Assembly: GCA_039908525.1 (NCBI GenBank)
Contig: JAMOAY010000007.1
Span: 66,714 to 130,713 of the forward strand
Source of the DNA: Magnetaquicoccus sp039908525
GTDB taxonomy: Bacteria; Pseudomonadota; Magnetococcia; Magnetococcales; Magnetaquicoccaceae
Length of the DNA stretch: 64,000 nt
Direction: 5' to 3'
This document shows positions 42,996-52,411 of this stretch, piece by piece. The first letter of the stretch is position 1. Every line of letters begins with the position of its first letter. The notes beneath the pieces are model-generated. The model made no database searches. It was not told the origin of the DNA and was given only the letters and a program-made list of their open reading frames with translations. The position numbers and the translations under genes are program-made.

Positions 42996-43979
42996 ATGAC
43001 AACATGTGCACAATGCCACCATGCCGTCGCCGATGAGGCCTTCTTTTGCCCCCACTGCTCCTCCCCTGTCTTCCGGGGACCTCCCCCGACCCCCAGTGAA
43101 GCCCCGCCCGTCTCGCCCTGGGCCATGGCGCAGAAAGGCGTCGCCCTGTCTCCTGCACCCCCTCCCGCTCCCCTCCCCCATCCGACCAGACGGTGCCACG
43201 AGGTGGATTATGAAATCATTGGGGGGGACATGCAGTTGGTGGAGATTGAACTGGACCCCGGTGAAACCGTCATTGCCGAAGCAGGCACCATGAACTACAT
43301 GGAGTCCGGCATCGCTTTTGCCGCCCGGATGGGCGACGGCTCCACCCCCGAGGCGGGGATATTTTCCAACCTGCTTTCTGTGGGCAAGCGACTGCTGACA
43401 GGCGAGTCTCTGTTCATCACCCATTTTACCAACGAGGGGAGCGGCAAACAACGGGTTGCGTTTGCTGCTCCCTTTCCTGGCCGTGTCATCGCCGTGGATT
43501 TATCCCGGTTTGGCGGAGAGTTGCTCTGCCAAAAGGATGCCTTTTTGTGTGCCGCCCTGGGGACTTCGGTGGGAATCGCCTTCACCAAGCGGTTGGGCGC
43601 CGGTTTTTTTGGTGGCGAGGGGTTCATCCTGCAGAGGCTGACCGGTGACGGCATGGCCTTCCTCCACGCCTGCGGGGCCATCGTCGAGAAGAGGCTCCAC
43701 GGAGAGTTGCTCCGGGTCGATACCGGCTGTCTGGTCGCCTTCACACCCGGCATTGAGTATTCCATTGAACGGGCTGGCGGACTTACCTCGATGTTTTTTG
43801 GGGGAGAAGGGCTCTTCCTGGCCACCCTGCAGGGAGAAGGGAGCGTCTGGTTGCAAAGCCTGCCTTTTTCACGTCTGGCGGACCGTATTCTGGCCAACAG
43901 CGCCAGTTACCAGGGTGGGGGTGGCGGTAACCGGGATGAGTCCTCTTTGCTGGGCCTGGGTCGTTTCATCGAACGATGA
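42996..43979 (+). CDS. AIM24/TIGR00266-family protein with N-terminal zinc ribbon
   Basis: The 327-aa protein opens with a zinc ribbon (CAQCHHAVADEAFFCPHC), then a Pro-rich linker (about 45-80), then the double beta-sandwich AIM24 domain: YEIIGGDMQLVEIELDPGET, AEAGTMNYME, and a C-terminal SLLGLGRFI. The family is widespread and its biochemical role is not settled; membrane association and tail-tubulin or stress links have been suggested. ATG 42996 (with GGAGAG) is used because the zinc ribbon begins there. Confidence 0.8.
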   Translation: MTTCAQCHHAVADEAFFCPHCSSPVFRGPPPTPSEAPPVSPWAMAQKGVALSPAPPPAPLPHPTRRCHEVDYEIIGGDMQLVEIELDPGETVIAEAGTMNYMESGIAFAARMGDGSTPEAGIFSNLLSVGKRLLTGESLFITHFTNEGSGKQRVAFAAPFPGRVIAVDLSRFGGELLCQKDAFLCAALGTSVGIAFTKRLGAGFFGGEGFILQRLTGDGMAFLHACGAIVEKRLHGELLRVDTGCLVAFTPGIEYSIERAGGLTSMFFGGEGLFLATLQGEGSVWLQSLPFSRLADRILANSASYQGGGGGNRDESSLLGLGRFIER

Positions 43980-44136
43980 AGGAGATGACACTCCCCCGAC
44001 GAATGCCATCCGGTTAAGCTGTCCCTGTCCAGAAGAGGCTCGGTCATGCTATAAGGAGCAGTGGGTGGGCAGCCGACATCAACCGGCTTGCCCGTGCCGG
44101 TGTCCAGTACACCTTTGAACTTGTATGGAGAAAACC

Positions 44137-45477
44137 ATGACGGACCAGAAAAGAGTGGATCTATCCAGGCTGACCGTCCCGGATTACCGGGGCTCTGTGC
44201 AAAATCTTTATTATCTTAAAGACGATAACGATTGCATGGTGTGTGAGACCACCTCCTCCGGATCGGTCTTTGACGTAGGATCCATCTTTGCGGTCGCCGG
44301 CAGTGATCTCTGCCGGGCCGCGTTCCGCCATTTTATCTACACCCAGCTCCACTCTCCGACTGCATGGCAAGCGGTCGGCCAGCGGATCCAGGAGACCTAT
44401 GGCGACAAGCAGCGCTTCCTGAATTTTATTCACAGCAAAGGCAGTTCAGGGCAGAGCCTGCTGGAACGGTTCCAGCACCATGGAGCCGCCTCGCACCATC
44501 TGGGTATGGTGGACAGGGAGTCCGGCCTGGTCTACCAGGACAGCATGCCACCCAAAGCCAGCCCATTGGTCCTGGTGAAACGGTTTGCCGTCACCAAACC
44601 CCTGCCGGTCACCTACCGTTTCAGCCATTTCTGGGACTACTCCCCGTGCAGGGCGCAGACGGATCATGTCATTCCTCTGGAAAATATCGTCCGTCTGGGT
44701 CTGACCTCCGGCTCCTCCCTCTACCAGAAATTTCTCCACCTGGGAGAGTCCCAGCGTCGCCACTTCCTGAAAGAGCTGGGTGTGGAAGAGCTGCCCCTGT
44801 GGCGCTTCTTCCCGGTGCCGATTGCCGACTTTACCAGCAAATATGAGCCGACTGACCGGGCTCTGAGCTACCAGGAGGCGTTGCACATTTCCGGTTGTTC
44901 CGGAGAGCAGTTCCTGGATCTGATTCGCATGACGGTGCTGGGCAGCCTGCTGGTGGAAGGGCTTTTCAAGGAGTTGTCGCTGACCCTCTGGGATATCAAG
45001 TGGGAGGTGGCCAAACGGGACAACCAACTTCTGTTCGTGGACACGATCGATACCGACTCGCTGCGGGTGACCTGCACGGTAACCGAAGGCGACCACGAAC
45101 TGTTTGTGCACTTCAACAAACAGGCCATTCGCGACTACTACAAGATCATGCACTCCGACTGGTACGAGGCCATCCAGTCTGCCAAATCGGAGGCTGCCAC
45201 CCATGGGGTTTCGTTCCATGAACTGCTGTCCGACGGCCAGAAATCGGGCAAGTATCCCAATACACCTGTCATCCAGCCGGAATTTTTGCAGATTCAGGAA
45301 AAAAAGTTTGCCGTGCTGCTCTCCCATATCCTGGGCAAGTTCCAGCAGGGGGAGTCGGCGACGGCCCGCATCGAACGCGCGGAAACAGTGCGGGCCATTG
45401 CCCGTTCGGAGGTGGACTACTATCGCCAGGCTGGATCGATCCACTCGTTTCTGGCACTCAACAGCCTGCAGCACTGA
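44137..45477 (+). CDS. divergent SAICAR synthetase (PurC-like)
   Basis: The 446-aa protein shows PurC-like segments in the right order: an N-terminal strand (VQNLYYLKDDNDCMVCETTSS), SGSVFDVGSIFAVAGSDLCR corresponding to 'RISAFDVVMPDxIPGKG', a central KYEPTD corresponding to 'TKxxxHD', and LLFVDTIDTDSLRV corresponding to 'xxLIDEVLTPDSSR'. PurC ligates aspartate to CAIR in purine synthesis. Sequence similarity is low and the protein is much longer than usual (240-300 aa). It lies seven bases before purL, so purine synthesis is the best guess. GGAG precedes ATG 44137. Confidence 0.65.
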   Translation: MTDQKRVDLSRLTVPDYRGSVQNLYYLKDDNDCMVCETTSSGSVFDVGSIFAVAGSDLCRAAFRHFIYTQLHSPTAWQAVGQRIQETYGDKQRFLNFIHSKGSSGQSLLERFQHHGAASHHLGMVDRESGLVYQDSMPPKASPLVLVKRFAVTKPLPVTYRFSHFWDYSPCRAQTDHVIPLENIVRLGLTSGSSLYQKFLHLGESQRRHFLKELGVEELPLWRFFPVPIADFTSKYEPTDRALSYQEALHISGCSGEQFLDLIRMTVLGSLLVEGLFKELSLTLWDIKWEVAKRDNQLLFVDTIDTDSLRVTCTVTEGDHELFVHFNKQAIRDYYKIMHSDWYEAIQSAKSEAATHGVSFHELLSDGQKSGKYPNTPVIQPEFLQIQEKKFAVLLSHILGKFQQGESATARIERAETVRAIARSEVDYYRQAGSIHSFLALNSLQH

Positions 45478-45483
45478 GCCACG

Positions 45484-48400
45484 ATGCATCCCGACACATC
45501 GATACCGCCGCTCCCACAGCCCCTCTCTGCCTGGGAGGGCAAAGGTGGCCGTTTTCTCGCCCTGCCGGGCGCCGAAGGGCTCTCTTCGTTCCGCCTGCAA
45601 CAGCTGCAGGCGGCCGGGGCACCTCCCCTGCTGGCCCGCCATCTCCATTTCGTCGCCCTGTCCGAACCGCTTTCGCCTCAGGAGCGATCCGTGTTGGAGG
45701 GATTGCTGCAGGAGTCGCACCCGCCGTCGGGCACCTCCTCTGTCACCCACGCCGGGCTGGCCGCCATACGACTGGTCATACCGCGCCTCGGTTCCATCTC
45801 CCCCTGGTCCACCAAGGCCACAGAGATCGCCCACCGCTGCGGTTTGCACCGGGTTCTGCGTCTGGAACGGGGGCTTTGGTTCGGTTTTGAATACCCCCTG
45901 GACGCCGCGACAGACAACCGTCTGCTGCCTCTGCTCCACGACCGGATGACCCAGCAGGTGGTGGAGACGGTGGCGGAAGCGCAGGCTCTGTTTCTGACTG
46001 CCACGGCCCGCCCTCTGCTCACCATCCCCCTGCGGCACATGGGACGGACTGCCCTGGTGCAGGCCAATCGGCAACTGGGCCTGGCCCTTTCCGAGGCAGA
46101 GCTGGAGTATCTGCTGGCGCACTATACCCATATCGGACGGGATCCCGTCGATGTGGAACTGATGATGTTTGCCCAGGCCAACTCCGAACACTGCCGGCAC
46201 AAGATTTTCAACGCCCGCTGGACCATCGACGGGAAACCACAGCTGGAATCCCTGTTCGAAATGATCCGCCATACGGAGAGCATCTCGCCCCAAGGGACCA
46301 TTCTGGCCTACCGGGACAACGCGGCCATCCTGCAGGGTGGGAGCGGTGCGCGTTTTTTCCCGGATCCGGTCAGTCGACTCTATGATTTCCATCCAGGTGT
46401 CACCCATCTGGTGATCAAGGTGGAGACACACAACCACCCGACCGCCATCTCTCCCTACCCAGGGGCTGCCACCGGTTCGGGCGGGGAGATCCGCGACGAG
46501 GGGGCCACCGGCCAGGGTTCCCAGCCCAAGGCGGGATTGACGGGATTTACGGTGGGCAACCTGCGCCTGCCGGGTGGTGAACAGCCCTGGGAGGTGGATC
46601 ATGGCAAACCGGACTCCATCGTCTCCGCCCTGGAGATCATGCGGGAGGCACCCCTGGGGGCAGCGGCCTTCAACAACGAGTTTGGACGTCCCAATCTCTG
46701 TGGTTATTTCCGCACCTTTGAGCAGATCGTGGCCGGGGAGATCCGTGGTTATCACAAACCCATCATGATTGCCGGTGGCATGGGCACCATTGACGCCCGG
46801 CATACAGCCAAACAGCCCCTGCTGCCCGACACCCTGGTGGTGCAACTGGGGGGACCGGCCATGCTGATCGGATTGGGCGGTGGCGCGGCCTCCTCGCAAA
46901 CCAGCGGCAGCTCCCAGGCCGAGCTGGATTTCAAAAGCGTGCAGCGGGACAATGCGGAGATGCAACGCCGCTGTCAGGAGGTCATCAACGCTTGCTGCCA
47001 ATTGGGCATCAACAATCCGATTCTCTCCATTCACGATGTGGGGGCGGGTGGGCTGTCCAACGCGGTGCCGGAACTGTTGCACGGCGGCGGCGTGGGCGGT
47101 CGACTGCTGCTGTCGGCCATTCCCAACGCGGACCCCGGCATGTCCCCCATGGAGATCTGGTGCAACGAGGCCCAGGAGCGGTATGTGCTGGCCATCGCGC
47201 CGCACCATCGGGCGCTGTTTGCCTCCCTGTGCGCACGGGAGCTCTGCCCGTTTGCTGTGCTGGGACAGACCACCTCCGAACCGCGCCTGCTGTTGACTGT
47301 CGATGATACGTCGGACAGCACGCCATTGATCGACATGCCCCTGGAGGTGTTGCTGGGCAAACCGCCCTTGATGGAGCGCACGGTCCACCGTATCACACCG
47401 CCGTTGCCCCCATTGCAAACCGAGGGTATTGAATTGGCCGAGGCGGCCAACCGCCTGTTGCGTCTGCCCACCATCGCCGACAAGGGGTTCTTGATCACCA
47501 TCGGCGACCGCTCGGTGGGCGGCCTGGTTTGCCGGGATCAGATGGTGGGGCCCTGGCAGGTGCCGGTGGCCGATGTCGCCGTCACCTGTCGCGGCTACGA
47601 AGGGCTGTCGGGGGAGGCCATGGCCATGGGTGAGCGCAGCCCTGTGGCATTGATTCATGCTCCGGCCTCTGCCCGCCTGGCGGTTGCCGAGGCAATCACC
47701 AATCTGGCCGCCGCCGCTGTGGAGGGATTGGAGCAGGTCAAACTCTCTGCCAACTGGATGGCGGCGGCCGGCCATCCTGGCGAGGAGGCACGGCTGTTTG
47801 ATACGGTGCGGGCCGTCGGTCTGGAGCTGTGCCCACAACTGGGTATCGGCATCCCGGTGGGCAAGGACTCCCTCTCCATGAAAACGGTCTGGACAGACCC
47901 GGACGGCGTACAGAAACAGGTCATCGCCCCAGTCTCCCTCATTGTCTCTGCCTTTGCCCCGGTGGTGGATGTACGTCGCACCCTGACCCCCCAACTGCGT
48001 CGGGACCGGGGAGAGAGCGATCTGCTCCTGATCGATCTGGGCCAACAAAGGAATCGTCTGGGTGGGTCGGCCCTGGCCCAGGTGTTCGGCCAAATGGGCC
48101 AGGAACCGGCGGATCTGGACCATCCGGAGCTGTTGAAAGGCTTTTTTGCCGCCATTCAGGCACTGAACAGCGCCGGCAAGCTGTTGGCCTATCACGATCG
48201 CAGCGATGGCGGGCTGTTTGTCACCCTCTGTGAAATGGCCTTTGCGGGGCATGTCGGCCTGACGGTGGAGCTGGCCGGGCTGGGCAGGGATCCCCTTTCC
48301 ATTCTGTTTTCCGAAGAACCGGGCGCCGTCCTGCAGATCGCCCGAACGGAGCGGGCAGAGGTATTGGCCCATCTGCAAGGGATTGGCCATGTGCAGGTCA

Positions 48401-49434
48401 TCGGCACGCTGAATGGGGAGGATCGCCTGCATTTCCTGTGGCACGGCACCCCTCTGCTGCAGGAGAGTCGCATCCACTGGCAACGGCTATGGGCAGAGAC
48501 CAGCTGGCGGATGCGCACGCTGCGGGATCATCCGGAGACCGCCCGTCAGGAGTATGATGCCCTGCTGGATGGCACGGACCCAGGGCTGACGATCCACTGG
48601 CAAGCACCCTCCGTGCAGGCGCCGATGATTGGCACCGGTCGGCGACCAGGGGTGGCCATCCTGCGAGAACAGGGGAGCAATGGCCAGACGGAGATGGCGG
48701 CGGCCTTCCATCGGGCGGGATTCGAGCCTCTGGATCTGCCCATGAGCGATCTGCTGGCGGGTCGGTGCCGCCTGGAGAGTTTTCAGGGGCTGGCCGTGTG
48801 CGGAGGATTCTCCTACGGAGATGTCCTGGGTGCGGGTGCAGGCTGGGCCAAGTCGATTCTGTTCCATGATGCCCTGCGGGCGCAATTCTCCGCCTTCTTC
48901 CAGCGCCCCGACACCTTTACCCTCGGGGTTTGCAATGGCTGCCAGATGTTGAGCCATCTGCGCGGCATGATTCCCGGCGCCGAGTTGTGGCCGCGCTTTC
49001 TGGCCAACCGGAGTGGACGTTTCGAGGCCCGTTTCTCCCTGGTACGGATCCCGGCCAATCGTTCGGTTCTGCTCTCGTCTCTGGCGGGATCGCAATTGGC
49101 GGTACCCTGTTCACACGGGGAGGGGCGGGTGGCTTTTGACCCGTTGGAGGCGGCCGATCGGTTACTGGCCCAGGGGCAGGTGGCGGCGCAATTTGTGGAC
49201 AACCGGGGAGAGGTCACCGAGCGCTATCCGGCCAATCCCAACGGTTCACCCCAGGGTATTGCCGGCGTCACCACCACCGACGGTCGGGTCACCATCCTGA
49301 TGCCGCACCCGGAACGGGTGTTCCGAAGTGTGCAGAACAGCTGGTTTCCCGAATCATGGGGGGAGGACGCTCCCTGGTTGCAGCTGTTCCACAATGCCCG
49401 CTTGTGGTTGGAGAACGGTGCCTTGGCGGAGTGA
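45484..49434 (+). CDS. purL: phosphoribosylformylglycinamidine synthase (single-chain FGAM synthase)
   Basis: The 1316-aa enzyme converts FGAR, ATP and glutamine to FGAM. It is the large fused type, with an N-terminal PurS-like region (about 1-150), a linker, two AIRS-like ATP-binding halves (MMFAQANSEHCRHKIFNA; VETHNHPTAISPYPGAATGSGGEIRDE) and a C-terminal glutaminase with nucleophile Cys1150 (GVCNGCQM) and the HGEGR segment. It is coupled to the PurC-like gene seven bases upstream, and the MT-A70 gene follows after 18 bp. Confidence 0.97.
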   Translation: MHPDTSIPPLPQPLSAWEGKGGRFLALPGAEGLSSFRLQQLQAAGAPPLLARHLHFVALSEPLSPQERSVLEGLLQESHPPSGTSSVTHAGLAAIRLVIPRLGSISPWSTKATEIAHRCGLHRVLRLERGLWFGFEYPLDAATDNRLLPLLHDRMTQQVVETVAEAQALFLTATARPLLTIPLRHMGRTALVQANRQLGLALSEAELEYLLAHYTHIGRDPVDVELMMFAQANSEHCRHKIFNARWTIDGKPQLESLFEMIRHTESISPQGTILAYRDNAAILQGGSGARFFPDPVSRLYDFHPGVTHLVIKVETHNHPTAISPYPGAATGSGGEIRDEGATGQGSQPKAGLTGFTVGNLRLPGGEQPWEVDHGKPDSIVSALEIMREAPLGAAAFNNEFGRPNLCGYFRTFEQIVAGEIRGYHKPIMIAGGMGTIDARHTAKQPLLPDTLVVQLGGPAMLIGLGGGAASSQTSGSSQAELDFKSVQRDNAEMQRRCQEVINACCQLGINNPILSIHDVGAGGLSNAVPELLHGGGVGGRLLLSAIPNADPGMSPMEIWCNEAQERYVLAIAPHHRALFASLCARELCPFAVLGQTTSEPRLLLTVDDTSDSTPLIDMPLEVLLGKPPLMERTVHRITPPLPPLQTEGIELAEAANRLLRLPTIADKGFLITIGDRSVGGLVCRDQMVGPWQVPVADVAVTCRGYEGLSGEAMAMGERSPVALIHAPASARLAVAEAITNLAAAAVEGLEQVKLSANWMAAAGHPGEEARLFDTVRAVGLELCPQLGIGIPVGKDSLSMKTVWTDPDGVQKQVIAPVSLIVSAFAPVVDVRRTLTPQLRRDRGESDLLLIDLGQQRNRLGGSALAQVFGQMGQEPADLDHPELLKGFFAAIQALNSAGKLLAYHDRSDGGLFVTLCEMAFAGHVGLTVELAGLGRDPLSILFSEEPGAVLQIARTERAEVLAHLQGIGHVQVIGTLNGEDRLHFLWHGTPLLQESRIHWQRLWAETSWRMRTLRDHPETARQEYDALLDGTDPGLTIHWQAPSVQAPMIGTGRRPGVAILREQGSNGQTEMAAAFHRAGFEPLDLPMSDLLAGRCRLESFQGLAVCGGFSYGDVLGAGAGWAKSILFHDALRAQFSAFFQRPDTFTLGVCNGCQMLSHLRGMIPGAELWPRFLANRSGRFEARFSLVRIPANRSVLLSSLAGSQLAVPCSHGEGRVAFDPLEAADRLLAQGQVAAQFVDNRGEVTERYPANPNGSPQGIAGVTTTDGRVTILMPHPERVFRSVQNSWFPESWGEDAPWLQLFHNARLWLENGALAE

Positions 49435-49452
49435 CATCCTGGTCACCCTGGA

Positions 49453-50154
49453 ATGTGGTTGAGGTGCATGTGCAAGAGGATGGTTGAACAGGTTCTGGAG
49501 GCAGCGGAAGATTTTTTGTACAGCATGGGTGAACGACGGTTTCACACCGTGCTGGCCGATCCGCCGTGGCAGTTTCAGAACCGAACCGGCAAGATGTCTC
49601 CCGAACACAGACGGCTCAACCGGTATGCGACGATGGGCCTGAGGGAGATTGTGGCCCTGCCGGTGGCACAGGTGTTGCTTGAGCCTGCCCATCTCTATCT
49701 GTGGGTACCCAATGCCCTGTTGCCGGAGGGGCTGCGGGTGTTGACGGCATGGGGTTTCCAGTACAAAAGCAATATCGTCTGGCACAAAATTCGTGCCGAC
49801 GGCGGGCCGGATGGCAGGGGTGTCGGTTTTTATTTTCGCAACACCACGGAGTTGCTGTTGTTCGGTGTGCGAGGCAGAAATGCCCGCACCCTGGCGGCGG
49901 GGCGTCGTCAGGTCAATATCCTCCGCACGCAGAAACGGGAGCACTCGCGCAAGCCGGACGAGGCCTATGCCTTGATCGAGTCCTGCTCCCCGGGACCGTT
50001 TCTGGAACTGTTTGCCAGGGGGACACAGCCGGGCTGGACGAGCTGGGGCCATCAGGCCGAGACCTATTTCCCGACCTGGAGCACCTGCGCCAACCATTCC
50101 CAGTCTGCGCAACCCTCCGGTCAACCGGCCACCGGGCGAGCCCGACCTTCCTGA
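49453..50154 (+). CDS. MT-A70 family adenine-N6 methyltransferase
   Basis: The protein (up to 233 aa) has the catalytic DPPW motif (TVLADPPWQF), LYLWVPNALLPEG, YKSNIVWHKI and the C-terminal SAM region ELFARGTQPGW, the hallmarks of MT-A70 N6-adenine methyltransferases. It has no recognition domain and no restriction partner nearby, so it would be an orphan DNA or RNA methylase. The start is uncertain among in-frame ATGs at 49453, 49468, 49480 and 49525. It heads a tightly packed nucleotide-related operon. Confidence 0.88.
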   Translation: MWLRCMCKRMVEQVLEAAEDFLYSMGERRFHTVLADPPWQFQNRTGKMSPEHRRLNRYATMGLREIVALPVAQVLLEPAHLYLWVPNALLPEGLRVLTAWGFQYKSNIVWHKIRADGGPDGRGVGFYFRNTTELLLFGVRGRNARTLAAGRRQVNILRTQKREHSRKPDEAYALIESCSPGPFLELFARGTQPGWTSWGHQAETYFPTWSTCANHSQSAQPSGQPATGRARPS

Positions 50155-50193
50155 CTGGTACGGTTGACGGTCACTTTTTGCCCAAAGGTCCCC

Positions 50194-51690
50194 ATGTTTG
50201 AACCTTTGTACTATAAAGACAGACTGCTGCTCGTCAACCCGCGGGGGGATATCGGCGTGGTCACCCTCTGGTCACCCATCAAGAGTGTCCACAGGAGACT
50301 GGCTGCCCAGGGTATCGACCTTGACCCCCACTCTTCCCGCATCGCCGTCCTCGGCACCCTGTACGGCAACGGTTTGCCGGAACTGCTGCACAATCTGCTC
50401 TACAATCCGCAAATCCGCCATCTGCTGCTGCTGGGCAGGGATCTCTCCGGCTCCCGCCTGGAGTTGATGGCGTTTTTCGAGCAGGGGGTGGAGCCGACCC
50501 ACTATCTGGGCCGTCCCATGTACCGCATCATCGGCACCGGGCGGAAGATGGATGGTTCGGTGATGCCTGACGATTTTATCGGTCGCCCACTGTCGTTGAC
50601 CGATCTGAGTCAACACCCGGATGGGGAGGCTGGGCAGGCCATACGGGATTATTTCACCCACCGTCCCCCTCTGCAATCCTGCAGCCTGCCCAGGGTCCGG
50701 CGCACCATTCCCCAGCCCTCGGTCCAGTGGTATCCCTCCCAACCCGGTGCCCACACCATCCTGCGTCACACCCCCCTGGAGGCGTGGCAGGAGGTGATCT
50801 TTCGCCTGATCCGCTTTGGTCATCGCCAGCAACTGCGCAAGGGGGAACGGATCGAACTGCAAAACATGAAAGTGATCGTCGAACAACCCATCGAGGAGCG
50901 CGCGGAGCAACTGGTCGGTTTCGGCTTCTCCCTGCCGGATCTGCGGGCCTACCAGGCCAGCCTGTTCGATCCCCATCTGGCCAACGAGCAACCCTACACC
51001 TACGGCAACCGCCTGCGGGGCCACTTCCGGGATGGCACGGCACCCATCGACACCCTGGCCATGGCCATCCACCACCTGAGAGAGGATGGACAGTCCCGCC
51101 ATGCCTACATCGCCTTGTGGGACAGCAACCGGGATACCCTGCCCCTGGTCAAGGGTCATCCCTGTCTGGTGGCCCTGTTTTTTCGTCAATTTGCCAACCA
51201 GTTGACCCTGACCGCCACCTTTCGCACCCACAATGCCCTGGACGGTTGGTTGAGAAACTGCTACGGACTGATGGCCATTCAGAACCATGTTGCCGAACAG
51301 ATTGCACTGCCTGCGGGGCCCCTGACCCTTATCAGCCACTCCATCAGCATCGATCCGCAAGGGAATGGGCTGGCCCGTGCTCAGGCCATCGCCGAGGCCA
51401 AGAAGAGTGATGAACGGCTGGACCCCACCACCGGCAAACGGAGCCTGCGTCTGGATCCACAGGGGGAGTTCGTGGTGACAACCGACCTGCAGAGCCGAGA
51501 GCTGGTGGTGCAGCATCTCTATCAAGGACAGCTGCTCAAAGAGTATCGGGCCAAGAGCGCCGAGCGCCTGGAGGGGATGCTGGCGAGGGATTGCGCCCTC
51601 TCAGAGATTGGCCACGCACTTTACCTGGGCCGCGAAATGGCCCGCCAGGAGATGCGCTTGAAAGCCGGGTCGGAGCCAACGACGGACTGA
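50194..51690 (+). CDS. thymidylate synthase-like protein with MtrA-like N-terminal domain
   Basis: The 498-aa protein has an N-terminal MtrA/DUF4346-like domain (about 10-110: GDIGVVTLWSPIKSVHRRL, IAVLGTLYGNGLPELL). A thymidylate synthase fold follows (about 195-410), with TPLEAWQEVIFRLI, YTYGNRLR, catalytic-type Cys324 in HPCLVALFF, and FRTHNALDGWLRNCYGL, which corresponds to ThyA's 'YRSHDVFGxxPANxxG'. Thymidylate synthases methylate dUMP using methylene-tetrahydrofolate. Dcd in the same operon makes dUTP, so a deoxyuridylate substrate is likely. Whether it makes dTMP or a modified base cannot be told. AAAGG precedes ATG 50194. Confidence 0.78.
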   Translation: MFEPLYYKDRLLLVNPRGDIGVVTLWSPIKSVHRRLAAQGIDLDPHSSRIAVLGTLYGNGLPELLHNLLYNPQIRHLLLLGRDLSGSRLELMAFFEQGVEPTHYLGRPMYRIIGTGRKMDGSVMPDDFIGRPLSLTDLSQHPDGEAGQAIRDYFTHRPPLQSCSLPRVRRTIPQPSVQWYPSQPGAHTILRHTPLEAWQEVIFRLIRFGHRQQLRKGERIELQNMKVIVEQPIEERAEQLVGFGFSLPDLRAYQASLFDPHLANEQPYTYGNRLRGHFRDGTAPIDTLAMAIHHLREDGQSRHAYIALWDSNRDTLPLVKGHPCLVALFFRQFANQLTLTATFRTHNALDGWLRNCYGLMAIQNHVAEQIALPAGPLTLISHSISIDPQGNGLARAQAIAEAKKSDERLDPTTGKRSLRLDPQGEFVVTTDLQSRELVVQHLYQGQLLKEYRAKSAERLEGMLARDCALSEIGHALYLGREMARQEMRLKAGSEPTTD

Positions 51691-51718
51691 TCGATGGACA
51701 CAGGGGTGACAGGCAACC

Positions 51719-52411
51719 ATGTTTCTTTTTCTGGATATCGGTTTCACCTTGATCGGCGGTCCCAGTGCCGGTCCAGCCAGACGCTTGGCGGAGGCGTTGC
51801 AGCTGCCCGCCGCGGCCAAGGCGCCCTTGACCGAATTGTTGTTCCGAAACCCGTTTGCCGATCCGGAACAGCTGGCAGAGGCACTGCAGGCCCGTTTCAA
51901 CACCCCCGCCGTACAGACCCGCCAGGTAACCCACACCCTTTGGCAGGCCCAGAGTGACGAAGCCTATATCCTGCCGGGCGCCGCCGAACTGCTGGAGAGA
52001 CTGGATGCCGACGGAATTCCATTCGGTTTTATTTCCAATATTTGGGCACCCTTTTACGCCGGGTTTACACGCCTCTTCCCCGCCGAACGGGAACGACCCG
52101 CTTTTCTCTCCTTTCAACTGGGTTGTGCCAAGCCGGACCTGGCGATCTACCAAACCGCGCTGGCCCGAACAGGGGTGACAGCCGACCAGGCCATCATGGT
52201 GGGCGACACCTATCAGATGGACATCGCTCCCCCTCGACAACTGGGTATAAAAACGGTATGGATCCTACATCGTCCGCAGCAGGAACTTGAAGATGCGGTG
52301 CAAACGCTGAATGGGATCTCCCCGCCTCCTGATCTGGCCTTGGCCCATATCGGCCAGCTGCGGGTGGCGCAGCTTTACACCCTCCTGAGGAAAAGCGATT
52401 GCCATGCCTGA
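51719..52411 (+). CDS. HAD-superfamily hydrolase
   Basis: The 230-aa protein has HAD motifs: nucleophile Asp6 in FLDIGFTLIG, Ser in FISNIW (motif II), Lys in GCAKPD (motif III) and GDTYQMD (motif IV). The second Asp of motif I (DxD) is replaced by Gly, as in YihX-like phosphatases. The substrate may be a nucleotide or sugar phosphate. It overlaps the next gene by eight bases and is in the operon with the ThyA-like gene. Confidence 0.85.
   Translation: MFLFLDIGFTLIGGPSAGPARRLAEALQLPAAAKAPLTELLFRNPFADPEQLAEALQARFNTPAVQTRQVTHTLWQAQSDEAYILPGAAELLERLDADGIPFGFISNIWAPFYAGFTRLFPAERERPAFLSFQLGCAKPDLAIYQTALARTGVTADQAIMVGDTYQMDIAPPRQLGIKTVWILHRPQQELEDAVQTLNGISPPPDLALAHIGQLRVAQLYTLLRKSDCHA

Noticed and set aside
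44446..48483. 1345-codon minus-strand ORF opposite purC-like/purL
   Set aside because: It is a shadow of purL in high-GC DNA. Its translation is rich in Gln, His, Arg and Gly with no motif, while the plus strand encodes complete PurL.
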